Positions 11,240 through 20,312 of a DNA stretch of 64,000 nt are shown piece by piece. Within the stretch, counting starts at the first letter, position 1, and every line of letters begins with the position of its first letter. Made by a program: the position numbers and the translations under genes. Under the pieces are notes generated by a model. It saw only the letters and a list, made by a program, of their open reading frames with translations. It was not told where the DNA came from and did no database searches. The DNA is from Endozoicomonas sp. 8E (lineage in GTDB: Bacteria > Pseudomonadota > Gammaproteobacteria > Pseudomonadales > Endozoicomonadaceae), in assembly GCF_032883915.1 (NCBI RefSeq), contig NZ_CP120717.1, positions 4,905,697-4,969,696 on the forward strand, read 5' to 3'.

Positions 11240-12169
11240 TCAGATCAGCTTCTCAGCAATTCGCATGACGGCACTCCTCGCTCTTGGATTAGCTTTAACC
11301 TCCTGCTCGCCGGGCTTGATCGCTTTACCGACGGGCCGCATTCGTTTATTAAGCTGATCTTCCGTTACCGGCATCCAGCGCGGCAGTTCATCGCCTTTGG
11401 CCTGTTTTCTGATAAACCTTTTGGCAATCCTGTCTTCCAGTGAGTGGAAACTGATAACCACCAGACGCCCACCTGGTTTGAGTTCTTCCAATGCCGCATT
11501 CAGACAATCCACCAGATCATCCAGTTCTCGATTGATATGGATGCGGATGGCCTGAAACGCACGGGTAGCTGGGTGCTTCTTCTCTCTGGAAGGGCTGGCA
11601 GAGGCAATAATTCCAGCCAGGCGTTTCGTGGTCGTGATAGGCTCTAACTCCCTTTCCCTGACGATGGCCCGGGCAATTCTGCGCGAAAAACGATCTTCGC
11701 CAAGTTCCCAGATTACCCTACTGATTTCCTGCTCTTGCGCACGATTAATCCAGTCAGCCGCACTTTCTCCCTGCGAGGTGTTCATCCGCATATCCAACGG
11801 ACCATCCTGCATAAAGCTGAAACCTCGCTCGGCGTTGTCTAACTGCGGCGAAGAAACCCCCAGATCAAGCAGAACACCTTCTACTTTCTGACCATCAAGG
11901 GCCTCTTCCAAATCAGCAAAAGAGCCATGATAAATGGAAAAACGGCTATCAATTTCAGCCAGTTCCCGGGCTGCAGCGATCGCTCTGGGGTCCTTGTCGA
12001 TGCCTACCAGCCTGCCTCTGTCAGACAGCTTCTCCAGGACTGCACGACTGTGACCGCCACGGCCAAATGTCCCGTCGACATAGAGCCCGTCAGGATCTGT
12101 AACCAAAGCATCAACCGCTTCCTCTAACAGCACGGTGATATGCTGATCTGATTGCTCTTGCAATGTCAT
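11240..12169 (-). CDS. rsmH: 16S rRNA (cytosine1402-N4)-methyltransferase
   Basis: RsmH (MraW) methylates N4 of C1402 in the 16S rRNA decoding centre using SAM. The 309-residue protein has the SAM-binding motif [10 protein letters not shown] near residue 32, the [13 protein letters not shown]-type motif (here VLLDLGVSS), [15 protein letters not shown], and the C-terminal [14 protein letters not shown] signature. It is the second gene of the dcw cluster, 24 bases after mraZ. Confidence 0.97.
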   Translation of the reverse strand: MTLQEQSDQHITVLLEEAVDALVTDPDGLYVDGTFGRGGHSRAVLEKLSDRGRLVGIDKDPRAIAAARELAEIDSRFSIYHGSFADLEEALDGQKVEGVLLDLGVSSPQLDNAERGFSFMQDGPLDMRMNTSQGESAADWINRAQEQEISRVIWELGEDRFSRRIARAIVRERELEPITTTKRLAGIIASASPSREKKHPATRAFQAIRIHINRELDDLVDCLNAALEELKPGGRLVVISFHSLEDRIAKRFIRKQAKGDELPRWMPVTEDQLNKRMRPVGKAIKPGEQEVKANPRARSAVMRIAEKLI

Positions 12170-12193
12170 CTATCTTGTCCGGGTAAATACCCA

Positions 12194-12649
12194 TCAGAGG
12201 GACAAAGACTGGAGCTCAGCCGGCACTTCAGCGGACCCACTGGTTTCCTGAAGATAATCATCTCGTCGCTGGTTCCAGCAGGCTTCATCCCACAGTTCAA
12301 ATTTTTTGCCCTGCCCCAGCAGAATGCAGCGCTTATCCATACCTGCATAATCCCTGAGCAAGGGAGGTACTAAAACTCGTCCACTGCCATCCATATCAAT
12401 GTCGGTAGCGTGTCCGATAAGAAGTCTTTGTATTCGGCGTGTCATCGGATGAAAACTGGGCAGGGCTTCAATCTTTGCCTGAATAGCCTCCCACTCATCC
12501 TGTGGATAAATCAACAGACAGGGCTCATCGGTATCAATGGTCGCCACCAGACTGCCTTCACAACGATCTTTCAACACCTGCCGATAACGGGTAGGTATCG
12601 CAAGACGCCCTTTGGCATCAAGGTTGATGGCATTAACCCCACGAAACAA
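12194..12649 (-). CDS. mraZ: transcriptional regulator MraZ
   Basis: MraZ is a ring-forming AbrB-like DNA-binding protein that controls the dcw cluster. The 151-residue protein (E. coli 152) has the two expected half-domains, with signatures DAKGRLAIPTRYR near residue 11 and DGSGRVLVPPLLR near 80. The start chosen is TTG: the family begins MFRG, no ATG is available in frame, and GAGGGA lies 6 bases upstream. A recognisable set of MraZ boxes lies upstream at 12729-12774, suggesting autoregulation. Confidence 0.95.
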   Translation of the reverse strand: MFRGVNAINLDAKGRLAIPTRYRQVLKDRCEGSLVATIDTDEPCLLIYPQDEWEAIQAKIEALPSFHPMTRRIQRLLIGHATDIDMDGSGRVLVPPLLRDYAGMDKRCILLGQGKKFELWDEACWNQRRDDYLQETSGSAEVPAELQSLSL

Positions 12650-12728
12650 ACCGGTTCCCTCAAGTCAAATCAGCCAGAATGGCAGGCCGCAATTCGAAGA
12701 GAAAACGTGTTAGCCGACGTCCCTTTTC

Positions 12729-12774
12729 TCCACGTAATGCACACTTAACTCCACATTTATCCACTTTACTCCAC
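12729..12774 (-). promoter_or_regulatory. MraZ operator boxes (10-bp spaced repeats)
   Basis: On the minus strand GTGGA repeats at exact 10-bp steps: TCCAC on the plus strand at 12770-12774, 12760-12764 and 12750-12754, a degenerate CACAC at 12740-12744, and another TCCAC at 12729-12733. In E. coli MraZ binds TGGGN boxes with 10-bp periodicity between promoter and gene; the same arrangement here, just after the predicted start of transcription, makes this a strong operator candidate. Confidence 0.85.
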
Positions 12775-12782
12775 TGAAGCAC

Positions 12783-12811
12783 ACTATAGAAACCTGAAAA
12801 ACCCACGTCAA
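12783..12811 (-). promoter_or_regulatory. sigma70-type promoter of the dcw cluster (Pmra)
   Basis: On the minus strand TTGACG (12811-12806) is followed after exactly 17 bases by TATAGT (12788-12783), placing the transcript start near 12776, directly before the MraZ boxes. A perfect hairpin GGGTCAA-ATAA-TTGACCC lies just upstream at 12830-12847 with no T-run; its role is unknown. Nothing else recognisable lies between here and rnpB. Confidence 0.8.
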
Positions 12812-13085
12812 GGTCAGAATCTGTCTTATGGGTCAAATAATTGACCCCTCCAGAGACCTCACAGACAGTACCCTGTATTAAAAAAGTGCATAAAAATGAG
12901 CAGCTTGAAGAGGAGAGCTATTTAAGCCCATGAAGCATGAAAAGCGTCCGAAAAAAATTGTAAAAATTTCAGACAATTGAAGATTCTGGTACCCAAAGCC
13001 CCAGCTATCTGCTAACCGGACAGTCACACCTGGCGAAGCCGTTTCCGGCTGGATTCGGGTAATGAATAGCGGAAGAAAAAGTAAG

Positions 13086-13466
13086 TCTCGAGTTGGCCTG
13101 TAAGCCGGGTTCTGTCCAACCTGTAGACAGGTCTGGGCAATCATTCATCTGGGATGCCTGTCACCAGACACCTCAAGCAACCTACCCGAATCCAGTGCGG
13201 GTCACACCTCCAGGATTCCTATTTGGTCTTGCTCCAGGCGGGGTTTACCATGCCGTGAACTGTTACCAGTCACGCGGTGCGCTCTTACCACACCCTTTCA
13301 CCCTTACCGGTCACCGCATGGTGACTTAGGCGGTCTGCTCTCTGCTGCACTTTCCGTAGGCTCTCGCCCCCCAGGCGTTACCTGGCGCCGCACCCTTTGG
13401 AGCCCGGACTTTCCTCCACCAGATACTGAAACAGCACCTGACAGCGACTGCCCGGCCAACTCGAGG
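13086..13466 (-). ncRNA. rnpB: RNase P RNA, bacterial type A
   Basis: This is the catalytic RNA that removes the 5' leader of tRNA precursors. The minus strand contains the invariant block GGAGGAAAGTCCGGGCTCC near the 5' end, AGGTAACGCCTGGGGGG, then GGTAAGGGTGAAAGGGTG, GGTAAGAGCGCACCG, CCAAATAGG, and near the 3' end the conserved ACAGAACCCGGCTTA. The two ends pair as the P1 helix (CTCGAGTTGGCC with GGCCAACTCGAG). Length of about 381 nt is close to the E. coli RNA. Ends are set from P1 and are good to a few bases. Confidence 0.97.
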
Positions 13467-13472
13467 CGGCGA

Positions 13473-13501
13473 ATACTACCGAATGATTCCCTTCACTGCA
13501 A
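13473..13501 (-). promoter_or_regulatory. rnpB promoter
   Basis: On the minus strand TTGCAG (13501-13496) and TAGTAT (13478-13473) are 17 bases apart, placing the transcript start at about 13466-13468, the predicted 5' end of RNase P RNA. It lies in the 76-base gap after rsmI. Confidence 0.75.
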
Positions 13502-13542
13502 TTCGTTCATTTCGCAAACTTATTATCTGAATCAATAACAGC

Positions 13543-14379
13543 TTATTTCATTGCGAGTGACAGCTCATAAAGCTGCTTCTTGCGATACCCGGAAACATCA
13601 GCAATCACAGCAGCAGCTTTTTTAGCGGGTAATTCCTGCAGCAACCGTTGCAGTAATTTAACGGTTTCAGAATCAACAGCCTCTTGCTTCTGCTCCTCAG
13701 CCCCCTCCACCAAAACCACAAACTCGCCGCGACACTGATTGGAGTCTTCCTGCAGTATTTTCTCCAACACTTCTACCTTGCCTGCCAGCACAGTCTCAAA
13801 TGTTTTGGTCAACTCCCTGGCCAACACAATGTATCGATCTCCTCCCAACACTTCCCGAAAGTCCGCAAGGCTATCCAGAATTCGGTGTGTGGATTCATAC
13901 ACAGCCCAGGTATTTGTCATCGAGCCCAGCGCTTCGAGCCTTTTCTTCCTGCCAGAGGATTTGGCCGGCAGAAAGCCTTCAAAATAGAACCTGTCTGTTG
14001 GCAAACCACTGACCGAGAGCGCCGCCACAAGCGCACAGGCACCCGGCACAGGCACCACTTTAATACCCTGCTCCCTGACCATTCGCACCAATACAAAACC
14101 CGGGTCTGAAATCAGGGGCGTTCCGGCATCACTGATTAATGCCACAGAATCACCTTTCTGCAATCGAGCCAGCAACACCTCTGCCTGATGTCTTTCATTA
14201 TGCTCGTGACAGGGAATCATGGGGGTCTCGACCCCGAAGTGATTAAGTAACTTGCGACTGTGTCGGGTATCTTCCGCCGCAATCACTGACACCTGCTTGA
14301 GCACCTCAATGGCTCTTGGTGTCATATCATCGAGATTACCAATGGGGGTCGAAACAACAAAAAGTGTACTTTCAGACAT
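13543..14379 (-). CDS. rsmI: 16S rRNA (cytidine1402-2'-O)-methyltransferase
   Basis: RsmI 2'-O-methylates C1402 of 16S rRNA, the same nucleotide modified by RsmH. The 278-residue protein begins with the tetrapyrrole-methylase-like motif LFVVSTPIGNLDDMTPRA, followed by AAEDTRHSRKLLNHFG, ISDAGTPLISDPG and VPGACALVAALSVSGL, all RsmI hallmarks. It is divergent from lpoA, the usual arrangement in gammaproteobacteria. Confidence 0.97.
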   Translation of the reverse strand: MSESTLFVVSTPIGNLDDMTPRAIEVLKQVSVIAAEDTRHSRKLLNHFGVETPMIPCHEHNERHQAEVLLARLQKGDSVALISDAGTPLISDPGFVLVRMVREQGIKVVPVPGACALVAALSVSGLPTDRFYFEGFLPAKSSGRKKRLEALGSMTNTWAVYESTHRILDSLADFREVLGGDRYIVLARELTKTFETVLAGKVEVLEKILQEDSNQCRGEFVVLVEGAEEQKQEAVDSETVKLLQRLLQELPAKKAAAVIADVSGYRKKQLYELSLAMK

Positions 14380-14521
14380 ATCCTGCCAGCCAGTTTATCC
14401 AGTATGAAGGTCGTTCATAGCGGGGGAAAAATTAAGAATCAAACGACCATGAGTTTACTCTTATCATATCGTCGTTGACAGAATCCTGAGCTAGCTGATT
14501 TCCCAGCCCACGCCCATCAGG

Positions 14522-14550
14522 CTGACGCAATGACCCTATTGAGGTAGAAT
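14522..14550 (+). promoter_or_regulatory. candidate lpoA promoter
   Basis: CTGACG at 14522-14527 and TAGAAT at 14545-14550 are separated by 17 bases and lie 39 bases before the lpoA start. A second possible -35 (TTGACA at 14475) lacks a good -10. Assigned by eye only. Confidence 0.45.
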
Positions 14551-14589
14551 AGAAGAATCAAAAACAGTTCGGTCGTTGACTCCGATTTT

Positions 14590-16464
14590 ATGAGCCAGAA
14601 CCTTTCCAAACGCACTCTCATCACTACACTGCTGATCAGCGCAGTGCTCACAGGATGCTCATTACAGCCCAGCAAAGTTGCTGAACTGCCTGCACCCTCC
14701 CGCGAACTAACCCCGGAAGGAGCAGAACAGCTGCTGGAGCGAGCCGAACGCAGCTCATTTCCGGAGAGCGCCAGACTCAAAATTCAGGCCGCCGGGCAAT
14801 TGATCGACAACCAGGTGGACAGGGCAAAAACCATTCTGGACAGTCTGAATTATGAAGAGCTACCTGAAACTCTTAAAGCAGAAGCAGCCGTGGCAAGAGC
14901 CCGCATTGCTGAGCAGGCAGGACAGAACCGGGAAATATTCCTCTGGCTGGATCGAGCTGCAGTCATCAACAGCAGTAACGCTAAGCTTCTGGATCAAAGC
15001 CATATCCTCAAAGCTCAAGCTTATAACCGCTTCGGGGAGTACGCTGCAGCCCTGGATGAATGGAGCATGCTGTCCAACATAAGTGAACTCGACCAACAAT
15101 CCAAAAGCCGCGACGCCTTTTGGGAAACCCTGCTTAACGCACCTGAAGAACGCCTGATTAGCCTGGACAGTCAGACCAGCAACAAGACCATGAAAGGCTG
15201 GCTGCAACTCGCTCTGGTTTACCGCCCGGGCAAATCACTGAGCCAGCAACTGGCCGACTTGAGCAACTGGCGTACTCGCTGGCCAGGCCACCCTGCAACA
15301 GCCTACCTGCCAAAAGACATCAGTGCGCTTCAGACAGCCAGCACTCAGCAACCCGACAAAATTGCCCTTCTTCTTCCTGTCAGCGGCCCACTGGCCTCTG
15401 CAGGCAGAGCCATTCGCGACGGCTTTCTCGCTGCTTACCACCAGAACCTTGCTGATGATACCCTACCCGAAGTGAGCATACTGGACACTCACGGCAAGAA
15501 CGTCGTCGAGCTGGCTAACAAAGCCAAAAATGAAGGCGCCAAACTGATCATCGGCCCTCTGGATAAAACTAACGTCGGCCTGTTAAAAGAAAATACGCCT
15601 GACAACCTTACGGTTCTTGCACTGAACAACCTCGAAGACAGCAGGGGCAACCCTGGACAAAAGAACAGCTTCTTCGAGTACGGTCTATCCATCGAAGATG
15701 AAGGCAAAGCTGCGGCCCGCCGCGGCATTCTGGATGGACACCGTCGTGTACTAATACTTCGCCCGGAAACTTCATGGGGTGACAGAGCCACCAACAGCTT
15801 TGTGTCCGAATGGACAAAACACGGTGGAGAGGTGGCCGGTGTTACTCAATTCAACAACAAAACCGAATTCAGCCAACTGGCTGGCCAGGCCCTGCTGGTT
15901 GACGAAAGTCAGAAACGTGCCAGAGAATTGAGCAGAGTTCTGAGAGAGCAACTGGGCTTTACTCCCCGCAGAAGACACGATATTGACATGATCTACATGC
16001 CTTCCAACCCCAAGGAAGCTCGCCAGCTCAAGCCTGCCCTCTCTTACCAGTTCGCTGGCAAGCTGCCTGTTTATGCCACTTCCAGCGCATACTCTGGTAG
16101 AGTTGACCCTGGCAGAGATCAGGATCTGAATAATCTCAGAATCCCTGTAATGACCTGGTACCTGCCTGGCCAGAAAAGCATTCTCGAGTCCAATATAAGA
16201 GCCACCTGGAGCAGCTCAAGAGGCCAGTATGGCAGTCTATACGCTATGGGAGCTGACGCTTTTAAGTTGTATCCTCGCCTGCAACAACTTGCCAGCCTGC
16301 CCGGCAGTCGTTTGGAAGGACTGACAGGCCAGCTTAGCATTAACAGCAAACATCATGTGGTGAGGGAACTTTCCTGGCAAATCTTCCGGGATGGTCGACT
16401 GAGAGCACTGCCTGTTTCGGTTCAAAAGAAAGCTGATGTTCTGGCAATTAAAACTTCTCAATAA
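14590..16464 (+). CDS. lpoA: penicillin-binding protein activator LpoA (outer-membrane lipoprotein)
   Basis: LpoA spans from the outer membrane to activate PBP1A. The 624-residue protein starts with a lipoprotein signal ending in the lipobox LTGC (cysteine about residue 23). The N-terminal half is helical TPR-like. The C-terminal half resembles a periplasmic-binding-protein fold (LLLPVSGPLASAGRAIRDGF, then IIGPLDKTNV and DMIYMPSNPKEARQLKP). The order lpoA-yraN-diaA-dolP beside rsmI is the classical one. Its last 29 bases overlap yraN. Confidence 0.95.
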   Translation: MSQNLSKRTLITTLLISAVLTGCSLQPSKVAELPAPSRELTPEGAEQLLERAERSSFPESARLKIQAAGQLIDNQVDRAKTILDSLNYEELPETLKAEAAVARARIAEQAGQNREIFLWLDRAAVINSSNAKLLDQSHILKAQAYNRFGEYAAALDEWSMLSNISELDQQSKSRDAFWETLLNAPEERLISLDSQTSNKTMKGWLQLALVYRPGKSLSQQLADLSNWRTRWPGHPATAYLPKDISALQTASTQQPDKIALLLPVSGPLASAGRAIRDGFLAAYHQNLADDTLPEVSILDTHGKNVVELANKAKNEGAKLIIGPLDKTNVGLLKENTPDNLTVLALNNLEDSRGNPGQKNSFFEYGLSIEDEGKAAARRGILDGHRRVLILRPETSWGDRATNSFVSEWTKHGGEVAGVTQFNNKTEFSQLAGQALLVDESQKRARELSRVLREQLGFTPRRRHDIDMIYMPSNPKEARQLKPALSYQFAGKLPVYATSSAYSGRVDPGRDQDLNNLRIPVMTWYLPGQKSILESNIRATWSSSRGQYGSLYAMGADAFKLYPRLQQLASLPGSRLEGLTGQLSINSKHHVVRELSWQIFRDGRLRALPVSVQKKADVLAIKTSQ

Positions 16465-16822
16465 AAAGGGGCTTTCCGCAGAAAACCGGGCTTTGGAATA
16501 CCTCGAAGCCCGGGGCATGAAGCTGCTCAATAGAAACTATGCCTGCAAAGCAGGAGAGATAGATCTGGTCATGCTCGAAAAAGAAACACTGGTTTTTGTA
16601 GAAGTCCGATTTAGATCACAATCACAATTCGGTTCAGCTGCCGAGTCCATTACCCCCCGCAAGCAAAATAAAATCAGAAAAGCGGCCAACCACTTTCTCG
16701 CCCTGCACTCGAAGCATCAGCACAGACTTTGCCGCTTCGACGCTCTTTTGCTCAGAAATGCATCCATCCATGATGACGTAAACTCCGAAAAGCCTATAGA
16801 ATGGATCAAAGGTATTTTTTAA
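16436..16822 (+). CDS. yraN: UPF0102 family nuclease-like protein YraN
   Basis: A 128-residue protein of the UPF0102 family, whose fold is restriction-endonuclease-like. It shows the family motif AENRALEYLEARG, then the putative active-site pattern AGEIDLVM...LVFVEVRFRS (E-x-D, then E-V-R), and a C-terminal CRFDALLL. Molecular function is not established for the family. Start overlaps lpoA by 29 bases, implying coupling. Confidence 0.9.
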   Translation: MFWQLKLLNKKGLSAENRALEYLEARGMKLLNRNYACKAGEIDLVMLEKETLVFVEVRFRSQSQFGSAAESITPRKQNKIRKAANHFLALHSKHQHRLCRFDALLLRNASIHDDVNSEKPIEWIKGIF

Positions 16823-16946
16823 ACCTGTGTGCAACCAGACAACAGATAAAATGAGTAAATATCACTCGCTCTTCACTCCCCCAATAGATGATGGTAATAA
16901 AAAGGGGTAATGAAAAAAAAATCACGGTAAACTAACTGCTCTATTA

Positions 16947-17126
16947 AGTATCTGGCCAGGAGGCTGACCGAGAATAGACAGCCCTACGCGGCAACTTCTC
17001 CTGCGTTGCTCTAGCTCCAGCATCCATGCAGTCGTGCGGCGGCAGCAAATTAGTCTGAAAATTTCTGCCGCCCTCGTTAAGGGGTCGCCTAGACGGGCAC
17101 TATTCTCGGTCAGCCTCCCAGATACT
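16947..17126 (+). mobile_element. MITE-like inverted-repeat element A
   Basis: About 180 bp with terminal inverted repeats: the left end AGTATCTGGCCAGGAGGCTG and the right end, read in reverse, AGTATCTGGGAGGCTGACCG, both continuing into GACCGAGAATA. A TA precedes the left end at 16945-16946; the base pair after the right end is TG. The interior contains, on the reverse strand, the same core as the 47-bp repeat unit at 35287-35568. No ORF. It fills most of the 411-base gap between yraN and diaA. Confidence 0.75.
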
Positions 17127-17230
17127 TGACATCCCTATGAACTCATAAGGCTTTCACGATTTTCAAATGCCCATAGCGAAAGAAAATGCCAGTTGCGAAA
17201 CGCATGGCGTCGAACCATTCGGGATCTTGA

Positions 17231-17818
<588 letters not shown>

Positions 17819-17889
17819 GTCTCGATGAAAGACTATTTCGACTATAAGACTGACCACATTTAATTCATCACCCATCAGGAGGTAACAAG

Positions 17890-18462
17890 GTGAAGCGTTT
17901 AAACGCTCTGATTTTAACTAGCTCACTCTTTCTGCTGGGGGGCTGTGCGACCATTGTAGGCAGCGTCAATGAAGACCCCATCCGAACAGACCCCACTGAA
18001 CGCTCATGGGGTAACTTGATAGACGACCAAACCATTGAAACCATAGCCGCCGTTAACATTAATAAAGCCGATGAGCGGTTTAAAGACAGCCGGATTAAAA
18101 TCGTCAGCTTCAATGGCACCGTGCTTTTAATCGGACAGGTACCCAGTAATGAACTTAAGCGCCTTGCAGAAGAAACCGCCGGGAATGTAAAAGAAGTTGA
18201 CAAGGTCTACAACGAACTCACTCTGGGCAGTAATGCCAGCCTGCTTGAACAGAGCAATGACTCCTGGCTGACCACCAAGGTGAAAACGAACCTGATCCAG
18301 AGTGAAGAAGTTTCTGCAGACCGCATCAAGATCAATACAGAAAAAGGCACCGTCTACCTGATGGGGCTGACCACTCCCAGACAGGCACAGGCAGCAGTGG
18401 ATATTGCCAGAAACACTGGCGGTGTTCAGAAAATAGTCAAAGTCTTTGAATATATTCAGTAG
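17890..18462 (+). CDS. dolP: outer-membrane lipoprotein DolP (two BON domains)
   Basis: A 190-residue lipoprotein with signal peptide and lipobox LLGGC (cysteine at about residue 19). Two BON domains follow: one around KIVSFNGTVLLIGQVPSNEL and one around IKINTEKGTVYLMGLTTPRQA. DolP (YraP) supports outer-membrane integrity and localises to division sites. GGAGGT at 17879-17884 precedes the start closely. Downstream, GAGGAA and TTCCTC (18471-18494) could form a weak terminator stem before a T-rich stretch. Confidence 0.93.
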   Translation: MKRLNALILTSSLFLLGGCATIVGSVNEDPIRTDPTERSWGNLIDDQTIETIAAVNINKADERFKDSRIKIVSFNGTVLLIGQVPSNELKRLAEETAGNVKEVDKVYNELTLGSNASLLEQSNDSWLTTKVKTNLIQSEEVSADRIKINTEKGTVYLMGLTTPRQAQAAVDIARNTGGVQKIVKVFEYIQ

Positions 18463-18605
18463 TCGAATAAGAGGAAAGCCCTGCGCCTTCCTCCCTCTTC
18501 CTTTATTTCTTACCACTAACGTTGATGAGAAAATTTACACAAAGATGCTGCATTTTTTTCACTCAGCAGCTCTTAAGTAAACGCTCATCCTTATTTGCCG
18601 AGAGT

Positions 18606-19211
18606 ATGATGAATCAGACCAAAACCAACCAGGTCATCGTTATTGATTGCGGCAGTAGAACAACTCCCGAGATAAAAAACACCCTTTCCAGCCTGGGCAC
18701 AGCTTCCAAAATTATTTCTTTGAGAAGCGCCAATCAATTCAATTTCAAACAGGCAGCAGCTGTCATTATTTCCGGTGGTCCATTCCTGTTTACTGACAGC
18801 CCTGAGAAAACAGAGGCGTTAATACAACAATTTGAATTCCTTCGAGAACCTCTCCCACCCACTCTCGGTATATGCCTTGGTCATCAGGCAATCGCCCTGA
18901 CACACGGTGGCCAGGTCTTCAGGGGACAGGAAAGACGAGATCAAGACAGCATCACTGTTCTTGAAAAGCATGGTCTTTTTGAAGGCCTTCCAGCTGCCCC
19001 CCTCTTTAAAGAGGATCATTGCGAAGGCATTCAAGCAGGAGAGAACACAAGGATCCTGGCAGAATCGGAGTTTTACAACGTAGAAGCGATCAGCATCAAT
19101 GATCGCCCGATACTTGGCGTACAGTTTCACCCGGAAGTGTCCGGCGATAACGGCAAGCAGCTTTTTTTAAACTTTATAAGATGGGCATCGAAGCAGAATA
19201 AAGACTCCTGA
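18606..19211 (+). CDS. class I glutamine amidotransferase-like protein (GuaA N-domain-like)
   Basis: About 201 residues. The nucleophile elbow is GICLGHQ, and the His/Glu part of the triad is QFHPEVS. The spacing resembles the glutaminase domain of GMP synthase, but there is no synthetase domain. It may supply ammonia to a separate partner or hydrolyse gamma-glutamyl compounds; substrate unknown. The frame extends upstream to a TTG at 18522 but the conserved fold begins just after the two ATGs at 18606 and 18609. Confidence 0.7.
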   Translation: MMNQTKTNQVIVIDCGSRTTPEIKNTLSSLGTASKIISLRSANQFNFKQAAAVIISGGPFLFTDSPEKTEALIQQFEFLREPLPPTLGICLGHQAIALTHGGQVFRGQERRDQDSITVLEKHGLFEGLPAAPLFKEDHCEGIQAGENTRILAESEFYNVEAISINDRPILGVQFHPEVSGDNGKQLFLNFIRWASKQNKDS

Positions 19212-19320
19212 GTTCAACCAGGAGACTACTGCTGAGATTTGAATCCAAAGAATACATAAGATTCATACGAGGAGTGTCTTTCGTCGTCACTGAACGACTA
19301 TCTTTGGTAATAGGGCTTGA

Positions 19321-19377
19321 TCATCCGATCAGGAGAACGATGATGGCCAGGATGAGAACCAGACTGCTGCGCTTCAT
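19321..19377 (-). CDS. probable 18-residue hydrophobic membrane peptide
   Basis: An ORF too short for gene callers: [18 protein letters not shown], ending TGA. It has a positively charged start followed by 13-14 hydrophobic residues, the typical make-up of single-helix membrane microproteins. A good ribosome site, GGGAG, lies 6 bases before the ATG. It stands alone in the 330-base gap between the amidotransferase-like gene and the FMN reductase. It could be a small regulatory membrane protein or a type I toxin-like peptide; no family recognised. Confidence 0.5.
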   Translation of the reverse strand: MKRSSLVLILAIIVLLIG

Positions 19378-19493
19378 AAAACACTCCCGTACAACCATGA
19401 TCATAGATTAGAAAAGGATTTCAGACCTGCAAGCAAAAATCCGGGATTTCTCAGCCTATCAAGCGCACATTTTCAGACGAGAGAATAACAACC

Positions 19494-19532
19494 AAAAAAA
19501 AAGGGGGGGGGAAAGAGCGCAATGAACGCTCT
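19494..19532 (-). terminator. rho-independent terminator after FMN reductase
   Basis: On the minus strand AGAGCG-ttcattg-CGCTCT (19532-19514) forms a 6-bp stem, followed by nine C and nine T residues (plus strand A9 at 19494-19502, G9 at 19503-19511). The T-run follows the C-run rather than the stem directly, so efficiency is uncertain. The long homopolymers are prone to slippage. Confidence 0.55.
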
Positions 19533-19543
19533 CTGTATGAAAA

Positions 19544-20146
19544 TCACATACCGTTTCGGAAAGTCTTGTAATCAATAACACCGCTTTCACGCACACCTTT
19601 CAAAGCAAGTGCGTACTCTTTCAGGACAGCAAGACTGTAATCCATACGCTCTTGCACGTGGCGATCAGCTTCTGCATCCTCACCCGTCATAACAGAAGCC
19701 ACATTTCGCACAATAAGGTGATCTGGAATGTAGCAGAGACGACAATTCTTATAGCTGCTTGAGCGCAACTCCATAACGGGATAAGAACCGCCCTGTTCAG
19801 CAGACACAGCTGTGATCAGACCCGGTTTATGCCCTAACTGCTGCGCCCCGAAGATCAGGAAAAAATTTTTCAGACCTGAAGGAACCATGCCATTCCACTC
19901 TGGCGATACCACTATAATCGCATCACTGGCGTTTAATCTGGCTTTCCAGGGAGCCAAAAGGGACTTCCACTCTTTATTGCCAGAAAAGATCGACTCATCC
20001 CACAATGGCAGAGGATTTTCTGCCAGATCAAGAACATCTACCTGATCAAACAGTGCCAGTGCTTGCGCACGCAGTTTGAGCACATGACCGATACGAGCAC
20101 TCTGGGATTCCTTGCGGTGGCTTCCGCTAATAATAGTCAGGTTCAT
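19544..20146 (-). CDS. NADPH-dependent FMN reductase family protein
   Basis: A 200-residue flavodoxin-like protein. The N-terminal loop IISGSHRKESQS (residues 5-16) is the phosphate-binding loop of the SsuE/ArsH/azoreductase type. VVSPEWNGMVPSGLKNFF holds the flavin-contacting region. It should reduce FMN or quinones with NAD(P)H. It is a single gene; its product specificity cannot be told from sequence. Confidence 0.8.
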   Translation of the reverse strand: MNLTIISGSHRKESQSARIGHVLKLRAQALALFDQVDVLDLAENPLPLWDESIFSGNKEWKSLLAPWKARLNASDAIIVVSPEWNGMVPSGLKNFFLIFGAQQLGHKPGLITAVSAEQGGSYPVMELRSSSYKNCRLCYIPDHLIVRNVASVMTGEDAEADRHVQERMDYSLAVLKEYALALKGVRESGVIDYKTFRNGM

Positions 20147-20312
20147 CAGGACCTCTTTTAACTATTCCGATTATCAAATACCAAGAAATAATAACCAGAA
20201 CATTCTACTAGAGCGAAGCCAGCCTGGTCAGAAAGACCAAGCAAAAAAATAAACCGCAGAGTTTTAAGCCGCTACTAAAAATCTGACATAATCTGTAATT
20301 ATGTAGAATTAT

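Noticed and set aside
1-12600. Plus-strand ORFs of 60-184 codons opposite the dcw genes
   Set aside because: All are shadows of genes with clear families, overlaps and ribosome sites on the minus strand.
13093-13329. Plus-strand ORF of 78 codons starting MACKPGSVQP
   Set aside because: It is the antisense reading of RNase P RNA, a well-known false gene.
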